This document shows positions 1 through 11,478 of a stretch of 64,000 nucleotides of DNA, piece after piece (position 1 is the stretch's first letter; every line of letters begins with the position of its first letter). The stretch covers positions 1-64,000 of the forward strand of contig JAIWZP010000020.1 in assembly GCA_025201375.1 (NCBI GenBank), given 5' to 3'. Under the pieces are notes generated by a model. It did no database searches. It was not told the DNA's origin and saw only the letters and a list, made by a program, of their open reading frames with translations. The stretch is from Gongronella butleri. Lineage: Eukaryota; Mucoromycota; Mucoromycetes; Mucorales; Cunninghamellaceae. A program made the position numbers and the translations under genes.

Positions 1-177
1 TGGCGGTGACCACATGAGGGGCGACCAATTCAAGCACACACAGACGCGTCGCGGGTGACTCGCAGCTTTTTTGGCTTACATTTTTGCATGAATCCCACCT
101 TTTTTGGACGCCTCCAACCCCCTCTCCCCCTTCTCATCTTTTTCTTTTTTTGTTTTCTTTGCCATTGACAACAATAG

Positions 178-321
178 GCCAGCGACCAAGACGATGCATC
201 TTCCGCGGCACCATCTCAGCCACCGTCAACTCATACGTCGCCACCCAAGCAGCAGCCGTCACCCCCATCGCCAGCGACATTGTCAGGACCATCGACAGAG
301 CCCTCATCGCCCGAGTCATAG
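178..321 (+). CDS. 3' terminal exon of an unidentified gene (partial)
   Basis: A likely last exon follows a T-rich intron ending in acaatag at 171-177. In the frame starting at 178 it reads as a Ser/Pro/Thr/Gln-rich low-complexity tail and stops at TAG 319-321. The upstream exon lies in or before bases 1-54; one frame is open there up to a possible donor at 55 (gtgact), but its phase does not fit this frame cleanly, so the join is unsettled. Function cannot be inferred. The alternative is an unrelated GC-rich open stretch. Confidence 0.35.
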   Translation, partial: ASDQDDASSAAPSQPPSTHTSPPKQQPSPPSPATLSGPSTEPSSPES

Positions 322-660
322 AAAGCACGTCTCTTTCTCGGTCCCTCTCAGCAGCATTGAAAACAGGCAAACCCAGCCGGTGTGTACTAATTTATGATAG
401 GTTTTGGCCCCTTTTTCACCGGCAAGGTCCCTCTGGTCCATCGTGATGATAGCATCACTTGTCAGGTTCCCTGTAGTTTTGAGTTTTCATTGCCAACATT
501 AAAAGAAATTGGGTATGACAAGGCATGTCAATGGGCTTTCCGTGAATTTCAGCGATTGAGGTGGCAGGATCGGAGTGCAAATGAGCTGGCTCACCAAGGC
601 AACAACAAATCGAGGCAATTGCATATTTTTTTGTCCTTCGTTTCCTTCTTTTTTTCAACT
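322..660. other. Intergenic / THOC5 upstream region
   Basis: No supported gene. An open frame from 394 runs in phase into the THOC5 start, but its translation looks non-conserved and T-rich. The stretch just before 661 is a pyrimidine-rich leader (cttctttttttcaact), typical of 5' leaders in this window. Confidence 0.4.
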
Positions 661-1703
661 ATGCCTGGTCTTCACGTTGCGCGGAAACTCCCCTCGCCCG
701 AGGGAACTATTGGCGAATTGCAGGCCATTCTTGCTGATATTGTCAAGTCTGTCGAGGTAAAATGGGCTTGGACACGCCACCACGTGAATGAAGGGCACCT
801 GGCTGCCATTCTGACACGCTGTCTTTCTCTTTTTCATGGCTAGTCATCCACATTTGAGCCCACAAACAATGAATTTACGGGCAAGATCACTGCTGTCATC
901 GCGGAGATCAACGAGCTGCACGACGTTTTAATGAATAGGCTACAAGACACCAAAGTGGACACTGCCAATTCCAAAAATACAATGGACGACAAGCAGCGCG
1001 AGCTCCAAGACGCCATTTACGAAAAACGCCATATTCTCGAAGAAATCCAAAAGTGCCGGCAGCTGAGGTAGGGTTCCCCCGCTGAACGCCATTGTGTTGT
1101 TTGAGCGCGCCGATGCTTTGATACTTTCAATGCGTCGATGCAAAGCTAAACACGTCTTCTTTTTTTTTTTTTTGTCCGTTTTGCGCGTGTAGAACCGTGT
1201 TTCAACACCTTGAATTGCTGCCCCTCGATACCTTTTTTGCCACTGCACCCGCGCATTATGCGGGACGCGACCAAACGGAGCACGCACAGATGATCAATCG
1301 CCTGTTATTTGAAAAAGAAGAGCGAGCAAGGCAAGTGACGCGCAAAAAATCCACGTTTATGCGCAAAGCAACGCGTTCTCATCCAATTTTTTTGTGATTC
1401 AGTCTGAAAGAGGAAGAAGAGAAGCTTGAAGAAGAGCGACGAAATTTGATCAAAGCAAGCAGGAAGGAGCAGGACAAGCTGGATCGATACGACAAGCTGC
1501 TGGACGATTTTGCATTGGTAAACATCGCTTTTTCTTGGCCACTATGGCTGCAAATGCTCACCTTGATGACTTTTTAGGCCACCGAACCATTGGTCGAAGC
1601 TCTGCAAAAGCACGACGAGGGTCTCCAATCCAATGCCATGGACATCGATGAGCCATCCAGCAGCATCAACGACACAGACATGATGGACACAAACCAAGGC
1701 TGA
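661..1703 (+). CDS. THOC5: THO complex subunit 5-like protein (THOC5)
   Basis: Five exons join in frame: 661-756, 844-1067, 1193-1330, 1403-1517 and 1578-1703, giving 232 aa. The centre resembles the THOC5/Fms-interacting family: a coiled-coil segment 'AIYEKRHILEEIQKC' followed by 'FQHLELLPLDTFFATAP' and 'INRLLFEKEERA', then a long charged coiled coil. The THO complex couples transcription to mRNP packaging and export in the nucleus. The protein is short compared with animal THOC5, covering only its N-terminal coiled-coil half. The third intron uses a GC donor (gcaagt at 1331). The ATG at 661 was chosen because it opens the conserved frame after a pyrimidine-rich leader; an in-frame ATG at 394 is possible. 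The last exon has an acidic DIDEP/DMMD tail. Confidence 0.72.
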
Positions 1704-2329
1704 GCTTCTTTTTTGTTAGTAAACCTGTACATAAAAATAAAACAACCCTGATTCCAATTCAACACTACTGTATTCAGAAAAGTATTTCAAATGTTACGAT
1801 ATTAAAGCATACCATATGATTTAATCATTTCGTAAAAAAAATCACGAAAGTCTCGATACGATATCATATTCGTGCAGTGAGAGTAAGATACTGTAGAGCC
1901 TGCCTTTTTCCTCCAAGGTCACGACTGTGCATTGTGGCTCAATTGGCTTTGTCCCAAAAGGGCGTTTCAATGGAATCTTACTGAAAGAAATGACTCAAAT
2001 ACTGTAACGTTGTGATTTCCATGAAAAATCGCATGGTCTCTCGACAGCCTGCGATCCGATCTGCATGAAATTTTGACCGCTTATCAATTATCATACTGTA
2101 CGTACCGTACTTCATGCGTCGATGCATGGTGGTATGATGATACTGTACCTTGATACGTTCTATAATATCCAGAGACCAGAGTTCCAGACAGACAGTGTTC
2201 GGCATTGTTGCTTTTAGCGAACAACAACGAAGAACGAACGAAGCGTACTGTAGTACTGTATGATACAGTAGTACGTACCGTACAGTAAAAGGAGAATTTA
2301 GCCCCTTGACGCCGTTTTCGAAGTTTGCC

Positions 2330-2750
2330 GGCTTGCTGTGCCTCCAGAAAATTTTTTACAGCCTACCTGCTGCCAGCCGATGATGAAATACTGTGGACCT
2401 CGTTATAACGTACTGTACTGTACGGGCAAATCCAAAAAAACTCCACATTTGTCCTATTTTGCAGTTACTGTATCCTGCCAGTTGCTTGATCAACCCCGCT
2501 CAAAAATAGCTGCATCGCATTTAGCGCAAAATTTGCCACAAAAAAGCTTAAACTCCCAAAGCGCTACGACGACCACTTTTGAAAAATTCAGGGGTCACTC
2601 AGGGGTCACACATTTCAATCTCAGAAGGTGCCAAATTTGGGATTTTTCGAACTCCGAGTGATCAATGCATCCCAAACAGGTAACTCCAACAATTTGCTAT
2701 TGGCAGACAAAATGGTACGGTAGGTCGTCGCCCCCCCAACTTTTGAAAAA
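2330..2750. repeat. Dispersed repeat, copy 1 (partner at about 20085-20510)
   Basis: Long stretches match in the same orientation at 20085-20510: 'gctgtgcctccagaaa', 'ttcaggggtcactcaggg' and 'gtgatcaatgcatcccaa' occur in the same order in both. Copy 1 also contains 'ggacctcgttataacg' at about 2396-2410, the terminal sequence of the pogo-type MITE found next to copy 2. No coding capacity is visible; likely a decayed non-autonomous transposon. Confidence 0.75.
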
Positions 2751-2994
2751 TGCCCAAAAAAGAGTGACGCATGAACGGCGATCGACTGAGAAAAATACTT
2801 ACTTTGGGCAAGATTTTTTTGCAAAAATTTAGGGTTTGACACTTCCAAATTAAGGTAGTGGATTGCATGGATTTTTTATTTTTATTTTTTACGGTACGTA
2901 TCATATTTTTTATTTTTTACTGTATTTTTTATCATATTTTGCACGTTGTTGTTGTTTTTTGTTGTGCGCTGCTACTGTAGTACGTACTGTGTTT

Positions 2995-3640
2995 TCTCAG
3001 GACTGATTGATCCGATTTGCGAAAAAACTTGGTATCATCGAAGTTTGGAGTCGAGTATTCGCTGGTCTAAATTTGGAGTCATGCGGTCAGGCTCATCGGG
3101 AGAAACACGCAAGGTATTGTTTGACGCTGGATTTTCACCAACAAACACGAATTTCGAGATTTCTCAGGAGTGAGTACAGTAATCCGATCCGCGAAAAAAA
3201 ATCAACCCTGTTGGAGAATTGCGCCTACGTACCTTCAACTGATCCAAATTTGAGACCAGATGAGGAGTAAGTTTCTGATGAAGCGCCAGTTTGAGGCGTA
3301 CATACAGTATAATAATAGGGGGTAGGATCAGCAGTATTTGGTCTCGTACTGCGGCAACTGCTGAGCGCCCCGGCGCGTGAGACACCTTAAATGAATCAGC
3401 AGCCAAACGCGGTAAAAGCGCTTGTGGTTTGAGGACATCGCGTCATGTTTTCGGCGAGTTAGCCTTCAGGGACCGTTTTGATCCTGATTTGGCCCTGATT
3501 TTATGAAAACTGCATTTTCTCAGGACTGCGTGATTAGATCTCTAGGAAAACTTGACATCGTCGGAGTTTTGTGCTCAGTATCTTCCAGCTCAAATACGTA
3601 CGTATACTGTAGGACCCGATGAACCAGATCCGGAGGATGT
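2995..3640. repeat. Diverged direct repeats beginning 'ctcaggactg'
   Basis: Three related segments start near 2996, 3165 and 3520, each opening with ctcagga(c/g)tg and continuing with 'gatccga' and 'ccagatga'-like strings. The spacings of roughly 170 and 355 bp suggest a decayed tandem unit of about 170-180 bp. No coding frame is shared. Confidence 0.5.
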
Positions 3641-3826
3641 GCCTGCGACATTAGTATATATGATGTCCAGTTGTCACGAGAAACGGGGATGGAGAACATG
3701 CATGTAATTTATTTTTGCGTAGATAGGGTAGTGTGATCGATGTACAATGCTAAATGATGAAAGAAAAAGAAAATAAAGAGGGTGGAAGAGGAGGAAGAGG
3801 ATGCAAGTGGATGCAGGTGGATCAAC

Positions 3827-3941
3827 TCATTGCGAAAGGTCCATGGGCGCGCCGGCGCCATTGCTCAGGCCCTGCTGTCCGAGCAGATACTTCATCATGT
3901 ACATGTTTGAGTCACACCTAAAAAAACAAATGAGTGAGACG

Positions 3942-3974
<33 letters not shown>

Positions 3975-5972
3975 CTGCTTACAAGGTGGCAATGTCGTCG
4001 CGGACACGCGTGATGCCTTTGTACAGGCCACGGAAGACGGCCTGGTATTCTCCACGTCGCTCTTTGAGGTAGCGGCCATGCGCAGTGAGAAGCTGGGTGA
4101 CCCAAAGGAGCTGGAATTCGAGATGGGGGCTGGATTCCATGTGTGCGGCGATGAAGACGAGCAGCTTGTCGAGATATTTTTGCGGCAATCCGCGGGCGAC
4201 GAGGGGCACGGAGTCAGGCGGGATGCCTTCAAAGACCTGGCGTGTGATGTACGCCTCATTGAGGCGGAAGGCCATGCACAGGGCCTTTAGATAATCCTGG
4301 TCGTCGTGGAGGGTGGCCAGAACGGAATCGGGGGTGATATCGACCTCGAGGTCAAAGGGGTCAAAGAGGATGGCGTCGTCCAAAGTGTAGATGAGCAAGC
4401 CGTCCGTGGTGGCGGCGGCCCAGGCATGGCCTGTGGGCGAGAATTGGACGGCCTTGGCGCGGATCTCGGGGCGGGTCTTGCGCGCGGACAGATCGCCAGA
4501 TTGGGTGCCGGGCAGCGAGCGGTCGAGGCGGTCCTCAAGGTCGGAAGCATTGTCGTCATCGTCGTCGACATCTTCCTTGTTGAAGCCAAACTCTGTCATG
4601 TGACGCGCATTGAGCTTTTCCTGGGCGCCGTCATGCGATAGATTGTGGGAGATTTGGAATTTGCGAATCAGGCTGGTGGTGTCAAGGTCGTAAAGGCAGA
4701 TGTATTTGGAATTGCCGCCACCAAGCAAGCATGCGCCATCGGCGGTGTACGTGATGGCCTGGAAAGCCTTTCCGGACGCGTTATTGTCGGCGGTGGTGCG
4801 GTCATTCATCTTGCGTCCACCAGCAATGTCCTTGCGAGCATCAATGGTCTGCATGAGCTTGGCATCCTCGGGTTGCCAGAGCGACACCTGGCCGTCGAGA
4901 GTGGCAGCAGCCACCTGGCGCGAATCAGGCCGGTACGCGACGGCAAGGACTTCGGTCTGATGCTGCAACACCTCAATGTGCTTGTTACGGCCAAATACGT
5001 CCCACAGACGCGCCGTGTGGTCCCAGCTGCCGCTCAGGAGCATCACGCCGTCCGACGAGAACGCGAGGTCGCTGATGGGACCCTCATGGCCCGCCAGCAC
5101 GTCCAGCAGTTTGCCCGTTTGCACGCTCCACACGTAAATCTCAAACGTGTCCATTGTGCCCGCGCAAACAATCTCACCGCTCGGGTCCACGGCCAATGAC
5201 GTGAATTGAACGGGATTCGGGCTCGTGAACGTACGGAAATTGCGGTAACGCACCAAGTCGAACGCGCGCACCGTGCCGTCCAGACTCGCCGAATACACCA
5301 CTTGCCCTTGCTTGGCAAACGCCACCGATTGCACGCCGCTCTTGTGCTCGCTGAACGTGACAAAGCAAAAGCCAGACGACACGTTCCACACCTTGAGCTT
5401 GCCATCGTCGCCACCCGTCACCATCGTCTGCCCATCTGGCGCGTAAGCAAGCGTGTTCATGTCGTAAAAGTGGCCTTGTTGCTTCAACACGTACGTTTCC
5501 GATTGCCATTCCCACACCAGCAATTGTCCAAGCGTGCTGCACCCAAAAGCGAGCCATTCGCCTGACGGATTGATTGAAATCGTCGAGATCTTGTGTTGCG
5601 AAATGCTAAAAAAAAAAAGAGAGGGAATGAATGCGTCAATGATCGCTCTTTTTTTTTTTTTTTTTTTTTTCTGAATGACTTTTTTTTGTTTGTACCTAAG
5701 CGAGTGAATGTTGACAAAGCTCGGGACCTCATAAAGGCCAAACACGCCATTGCTGAAGCCGACAATGGCAAGATTTCCAGGAGCGTGGAATTGGCACGAC
5801 TTGACCGTGACACCGTGGCCCTGGTGGAAATAATGCTTCTCGTGCACGCGCCATCGCACGTGGTCGATGAAATTCTCCTCCAATTCGTCTTCGTCCAGGC
5901 CGCGCACGTCAGCAAACGTCGTGTGTCGCCAATGGAACAGCGCACCGTCCTTGCTGATGGTATAGATCTGCA

Positions 5973-6006
<34 letters not shown>

Positions 6007-6918
6007 AGAGAATGAGCACACGCCATCGCTCTTTTTGCTGTCATTTGTCGATTTACATGAGCCATGTCTTTGGAAAAGTAGGCTCCGAGCACCGTGGAGC
6101 GATGGCCCGAGAGCGTCACGGGCTTAAAGTCGGGCATGGGATTCAACGAGTAGATCTTGGCGGTCATGTCCTTGGAAGACGTCAAGAAATATCTAAAAAA
6201 GACGAAAATTGAGAAAATTGTTCGGATGGGGACTATTTTTTTGGGCGTGTACCTCGAGTCGTGGCTCCAGCTCAAATGTGTGATGTCGTCAAAATGGCCG
6301 GTATAGGTGCGATGCAGGACAAAAGGCGAAAATTCGCGCGTAAAACCGGGCGCCTTCCAAACCTTGACTTCCTTGCCGTGTGTCACGGCAACATACTTGC
6401 CATTGGGACTGAACACGATGTCCTTGACCTTGCTCTTGAAATTGATGCGATGCAACACGGTTTGGCGATTGAAATTGACGAGATACGCGTATCCAGCTAA
6501 ATTTAAAAGTAAAAATGGAGCAATTGATGAGTCTACCATTCACAATTGCATCCCAAACACAAAAAAAAACGTGTCCAGATCTAGATCTACCTTCGTCGAC
6601 AGTGATCAACAGGGTCGCCTTGGGGGACAAGGCAATTCGTGCGATATCGCGACGCATTTCAAAGGGCAGCGTGTAAGACTTGTTGCTAAAAAGTGTCGTG
6701 TGAGCACGGCGCGTGGATCTAAAAGACAGGCTTACTTGACAAGGTCAAAGACAGAAACTCTGTTGCCGACGGGGCTTATGACGCAGTTGCCGTCTGGCGT
6801 GAAAACAAGGTTGCCCTTGGAGTAAACAGTGCCACAGAGGTTGGAAAACTATTTCAATGGATTAGCACGAGATACAGCAATATTTTTCGTCAGTCTTTAC
6901 GTTGAACGAGGACTTCAT
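3827..6918 (-). CDS. PWP2: Periodic tryptophan protein 2 (PWP2/UTP1), U3 snoRNP WD40 protein
   Basis: Eight exons on the minus strand (6901-6918, 6736-6848, 6591-6685, 6253-6496, 6057-6192, 5696-5967, 3983-5605, 3827-3917) join in frame to 863 aa, close to the 920 aa of known PWP2. PWP2 is a core UTP-B subunit of the small-subunit processome in the nucleolus. Diagnostic strings include 'GNLVFTPDGN', 'REFSPFVLHRTYTGH', 'SKDGALF' and 'LGQLLVWEWQSETYVLKQQ', with WD40 blades over about residues 15-640. The C-terminal Utp12 domain ends in 'NMYMMKYLL', and an acidic stretch (EDVDDDDDN) separates the two parts. The first exon is only 18 nt, and three introns carry runs of 20 or more T in the sense strand. 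It shares a 168-bp divergent promoter with the methyltransferase gene. Confidence 0.96.
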
Positions 6919-7086
6919 GACAGCGAGGAGGGGCAAAGCAAAGAAAAAAGCGAACACAATGGGCATTTTTTTCTTTTTCTTTTGTCCAATTTGGGGCTTT
7001 GCCACCCGAATTGCATCTCCGACGTCTGCCACTCCTCCACTTTTTTGCTAAATTTCTCGTTTTCCCCTTCTTTTCTTGCTTTCCCC
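6919..7086. promoter_or_regulatory. Divergent promoter of PWP2 and the methyltransferase gene
   Basis: The two start codons (6918 minus, 7087 plus) face away from each other across 168 bp rich in C/T and A/G runs, so both promoters must overlap here. No clear TATA box is visible. Confidence 0.6.
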
Positions 7087-8746
7087 ATGGCTCCTTTGCC
7101 GTATTTTCGAAAAACAAAAGTCTCGTCTTCAAAGTTGCCGCCGGGCACCTTGAACACCAAGGTGTAAGCTGTTTTTTATCGCATAGAGCGGCTGTCGAAC
7201 ACCCTGTGGGTCTCGCTCACTCTATTTTTCTTTCTTTTGTCGCTTTTAGGACGAGTGGCGGGTCAGTGGTCTCAGAAGACCAGAGCAACCACGACGACAT
7301 AGTCACCGAGGCACGGTTTCCAGAGCTTGGACAGGATTATATCGACGGCCGCCATTACAAAAAATCACCCACGGCACTACTACCCTGCGACGACGAGGAA
7401 ATTGAGCGCCTCGAGATTGCTCACATGTTGCACAAGTAAGAAAATGGGCATCTCCACCTTTTGTTTCCCAGTGGCAGTGCCTCCAACTTACTCTTTTTCC
7501 CCTCTGGCGGCTGCTCATCGATCACTCTAACTCTATTTAGATTTTTATTTGGCACGTACGTAGCACACATCGTCATTTTGTCGTATCATCCGCGCAAACC
7601 GCTCATCCATCTCTTTTTTTTATATCTGTAGGACACATCTCTCGCCCATGACTGACCAGCTAGAGCGTGGCATTCGTGTCCTGGAGATTGCGTACGTGTC
7701 TTAAAGAACAATTGAGGCGCGCCGGAACTCAATTCCATTTTTTGTTCTTTTTTTTTTTAGGTGTGGACCGGCATGGTGGTCCAAGGTATGTGCAAATTAG
7801 ACAATGAGGTGAAAAAAAGGCATGGGGACACGAGATGCTGATCCGTAGTCATTCTAGGAAATGGCAAATCTGTATCCGAACTCGGAATTCATCGGTGTGG
7901 ACGATATCATGTTCCCCATTCAGTAAGCGCGCACCTTTTTCTCCCTCGCTGCAAACGACTCACACGCCCCCCCTTTTTTTTTCTGTACGTGCTGCGCACG
8001 CTCAGGAACCCGCCATTGAATTTCCATGCCAAAAAGATCGATTATACCAAGGACCTGCCATTCCCCGACGAATCCTTTGATTTTGTCGTGCAACATGACG
8101 CTCGTTTCCAACATACCACCAGCACCTGGCGCAAGGTCATTGAAGAGGCTATCCGCGTCACCAAACCGGGTGGCTACATTGAATTTTGTACGGCAATGCG
8201 CACTTTTTTGCGCGAGCGGCCCATTTTGACCCTCTTTTTTTTTATTGTTTGTAGTGGAAGGCGGCAATGAGATGAACGACATTGGGCCCAACCTGTCCTT
8301 GTGGGTGATGCGATGTATGTCTCCTTTCACATTTGGACGCGTCGCTTGCGCTATTTTTTTTTTTTTTTTTTGCTCACTTTTATTGTTTTTTTTTCTTTCT
8401 AGTGACGGTGTCAATGCAGAGCCGCGAGCTGCAGAGCAAAGTGGGCGTGAATTTGGAGTCGATGTTTGAGCCCCATCGTGAAAAGGTGACCATCATGGAA
8501 TCTGCGCACCGGTCCGCGCCTGTCGGCTGGTTAGGGCGCGCGGGCGACTTGATGGCCGAGGTGCTGGCCCGCCTCATTGAATCCGTCAAGCCAAGGCTAT
8601 GCGAAGACTGGACAATACCCCCGGCCAAGTACGACGCGTGGACAAACGAGCTCGTGCCCGAGGGACGCGAATTTAAGAGCTGGGTCAATGTCTACTGCAT
8701 CAGCGCGAAAAAAAATGAGCCATTGCAGCCCACAGATGAAAAATAA
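7087..8746 (+). CDS. SAM-dependent methyltransferase (class I, zygomycete-type)
   Basis: Nine exons (7087-7163, 7250-7435, 7541-7555, 7632-7691, 7761-7785, 7858-7922, 8006-8187, 8255-8314, 8403-8746) join in frame to 337 aa. Motif I reads 'VLEIACGPAWWSKEMA' (about residue 108), followed by 'FIGVDDIMFP', the acidic 'LPFPDESFDFVV' and the post-motif 'RVTKPGGYIEF'. This is the expanded methyltransferase family common in Mucoromycota-like fungi; the substrate is unknown. The N-terminal 80 residues are Ser/Asp-rich and probably disordered. A 15-nt internal exon is required by phase. The stop codon overlaps a possible poly(A) signal (aataaa, 8742-8747). Motif I has 'ACGPAW' where most relatives have 'GCGPGTW', so activity is likely but not certain. 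Confidence 0.88.
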
Positions 8747-11478
8747 AGCCGTGATTATCTCTTTTTGTTCTTTTGTGTTATGCGCGGGTGGGTCATTCCA
8801 ATGCTTTAGCACGCTGTGTCACAAAATTCGCGTAAACAGATCAAATGATGCGTTAGGACAGCGAACTCGACTGTTTTCTTGGACAGATTCACTAGGAACG
8901 TCACGAGCGTGCACAGCATCAACAATTGCGACGTGTGGTTTATGTGATTCGACGCGTCAAAATGCATCTTTCCGCGAATATTTTTTTTTGGCTCGTGTTA
9001 AATTGTGTTACGCGCGTTTGGTGGTGATCATCGCCATCTACGGGTGCACACCGCCGATGTGTGTGACATAAATTAATTTCAAGTTTCTGGTGTGCGTCGT
9101 CGGTGGGTGATACTTAACCAAAAAACCGGATCTCATGTTTTTATGCATTTTTTTGCGACAAGCATCAGATCAATCTTTAATTTTATTGCATGGTGCTCGA
9201 GATCCAGCCCCATCACCTAACCAGCGGCATCTTGTTTTGGAGGCGTATCACTTCGAGCAATCTTATTGATAAGGCATAAAAATAGCAAAATACTGCTAGT
9301 CAAGATTTGCTTACGATAAAGCCATCAGATCCCTGTCTAATTTGCACTAGTTGCGCGTCATTGGCAAGGAAACCATCACAAAAAGTTTAGTCACTACACC
9401 AGCCGAACCTATCGTCGAGCAGAGCGAAAATTTTCATGAATCGGCCAAAAAGTAGGAATGAGAACGAAATTCTTGAGCAACGCGTATAAAACCCACGCCC
9501 TTGAGACGAGGCGCGCTCAAGCATACTTCGTCATCCTGTAGTTCTTTCCGATTGACGATTTGCCATTATATAATTCTACCACAACCGGTAAAACACGTTG
9601 AACCCGATTTTGCTCGGCTGCCGACTTGACAAAGCTAAAAGTCTTGCTAGCAAAAACTACTCGGCAAGCGCGTCCGCACCTACATGACCGGTTTGAGCGT
9701 GATATTTGATGCAAGATTGAGGAAATAGCACCAATTTTCTGAAAATAACTGAAAATTTCTAGTCTCTCGAATATGGCATGATGGGTCGTCGAGTTTTATG
9801 GTACTGAGGGATGCGCACTGGCAAGCGAGCCAAACGAATGGCGCGCGACCTGGTGTCAGTCACAAGCATTGAGGCGCAAAACACCCTAATCAAAATGAGC
9901 CTGGCAAGTCGTTGAAACCCAAATCCAAAAATCAGGTCTCCAGAATTCTGCCAAACTTTCACACAAGGAACGTGAAAAGGAAAAACCTCGAAAACTGCCA
10001 AAAAAGAATGAAATCAATCTGCTGGTTGACGAGCAATTCGCGATTTTAGATTTAATTTCAAACGCGATTTCCGCGAGAAAAACGCGCTCACGAAATTCCG
10101 CCGACGCGTTCATTAGCAAGAGGCACGCCACGTCTATGGAATTGATTAGAAACGGGCGCGTGAAACGCGACGTTTGACGCGGTTTGTCACGCGCCTAGTC
10201 CGTAGGCGTAACTTTGTTGCCGCGTTAATTCTGCCGAAATTCATATTTTTCAGAGATCATTGATGTTTTGATATACTAGAAGTTGCGCTCTTTCTTTTGA
10301 TATGATTTTCAAGGCGCTGTGACCAGTTGTCGTCGAGTTAGCCTTAAAGCGAAAATTGACTCTAAAATTCATTTAGCGCCAAAACTAGTCGATGGACCTC
10401 CGGTTTTTATTGCATTTCTATCAGTAAACGAGAGGCACTTACCTTGGGGTAGAATGATGCGGCGATCTGAGAACCTACAATCGCCTTTTTTCAAATCCTC
10501 GACTGCACCCCTTGGAAAACCTGTGGTTTTTGAAAATCGTCTTGCGCGCGATCTAATGCTCGCAGTGCCGCAAGGGTAGGCTCATTCGAACGAGTAAGCT
10601 TCGAAGCATCAATTCCAAGAGTGGATATCCTATAAAGTTTGAAAAGTCGGTGTAGCACGACAATAAATAGCAAAAAACTCTCTAATCATGATTTTCTAGA
10701 GAACCCTGTAATCAGTCTCTACTTTTTGCTGGACGACACACAAATAAGGCTCTAGAAATCCAAGACTTATGCAGTATGTTTTGATGCATATCGGCTCTAG
10801 CGGTGTTGATTGGGCTATAAAAACGCCAAACAAGCCCAATTCACTATTACAGGAATTTCAGCGCTATTGTTTCTGTCCAATCTAGACTAGATACTTCTCA
10901 GGTCAGTAGAGGAGCTTCATCAAGTTAGTGGCGAAATGATAATTATTATGGCATTCTTTGGACAAAAGCAAAAAAACAGCTATTTTTGATACAATTTGCA
11001 TGTCGGTCATGATGTGGCTTGCCGATTGCTATAAAATATTCTCATGGTACCGATAAGACACTTTGAGGGCCAATTTTTGTGCGCCAAAAGTCACAACTCT
11101 CTCGGTAAAACGCGGCGAAAGGTGGTGCAATGCGAAAAAATCCTCTTTTTGGGTCAGCATAGAGTGGGTGGCTTTTTGTACTGCCCAATGAATCATCTGA
11201 ATATGGTTTCAATCTCATTTTCCATTACACATGAGTATGGAATCTAGCGAGAGCATGGCGGAAAAGACGCGTGCAACAACAATCGCGAAAATAAAAGTGG
11301 GCGCAGCAGCCATGACGAAAGCGCGCGCGGGGCGCGGAGTTACAACCCAATAAAGCTATGGTTTGGGCGCTTCCGATCATCGAGTGTCCATTTTTCTGCT
11401 TCTTCTCTTCTTTGTTCTTGTTGCCTTTTCAGCCTTATACCCCGTTCCGTCCTTTTTTTCCTCTTTTATCTGATAGCA
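8747..11478. other. Non-coding, repeat-bearing intergenic region
   Basis: No supported gene over 2.7 kb. Open frames are short and have no splice structure. It contains one member of a dispersed repeat family (9870-10610). The end nearest 11478 is a C/T-rich promoter for the elongin-B-like gene. Confidence 0.6.
9870..10610 (+). repeat. Foldback-family repeat, copy A (one arm)
   Basis: Matches the left arms at 33180-33920 and 48990-49735 in order and orientation: 'ccaaatccaaaaatcagg', 'gacgagcaattcgcga', 'ttcattagcaagag', 'gacctccggtttttattgc' and 'ggctcattcgaacgag'. Only one arm is recognisable, so this looks like a solo or decayed element. Non-coding. Confidence 0.65.

Larger units (their letters stand above)
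1704..3826. other. Repeat-rich intergenic region
   Basis: No gene is supported; open frames are short and lack splice or codon support. The region is AT-rich, carries many palindromic TACTGTA/CGTAC strings (for example 2096-2110 and 2250-2290) and contains two repeat blocks listed separately. The 3' end of PWP2 is expected near 3750-3826. Confidence 0.6.

Noticed and set aside
3275..3305. Hammerhead-like CTGATGA with a following short stem
   Set aside because: The required GAAA after stem II is missing and no closing stems I/III are present.
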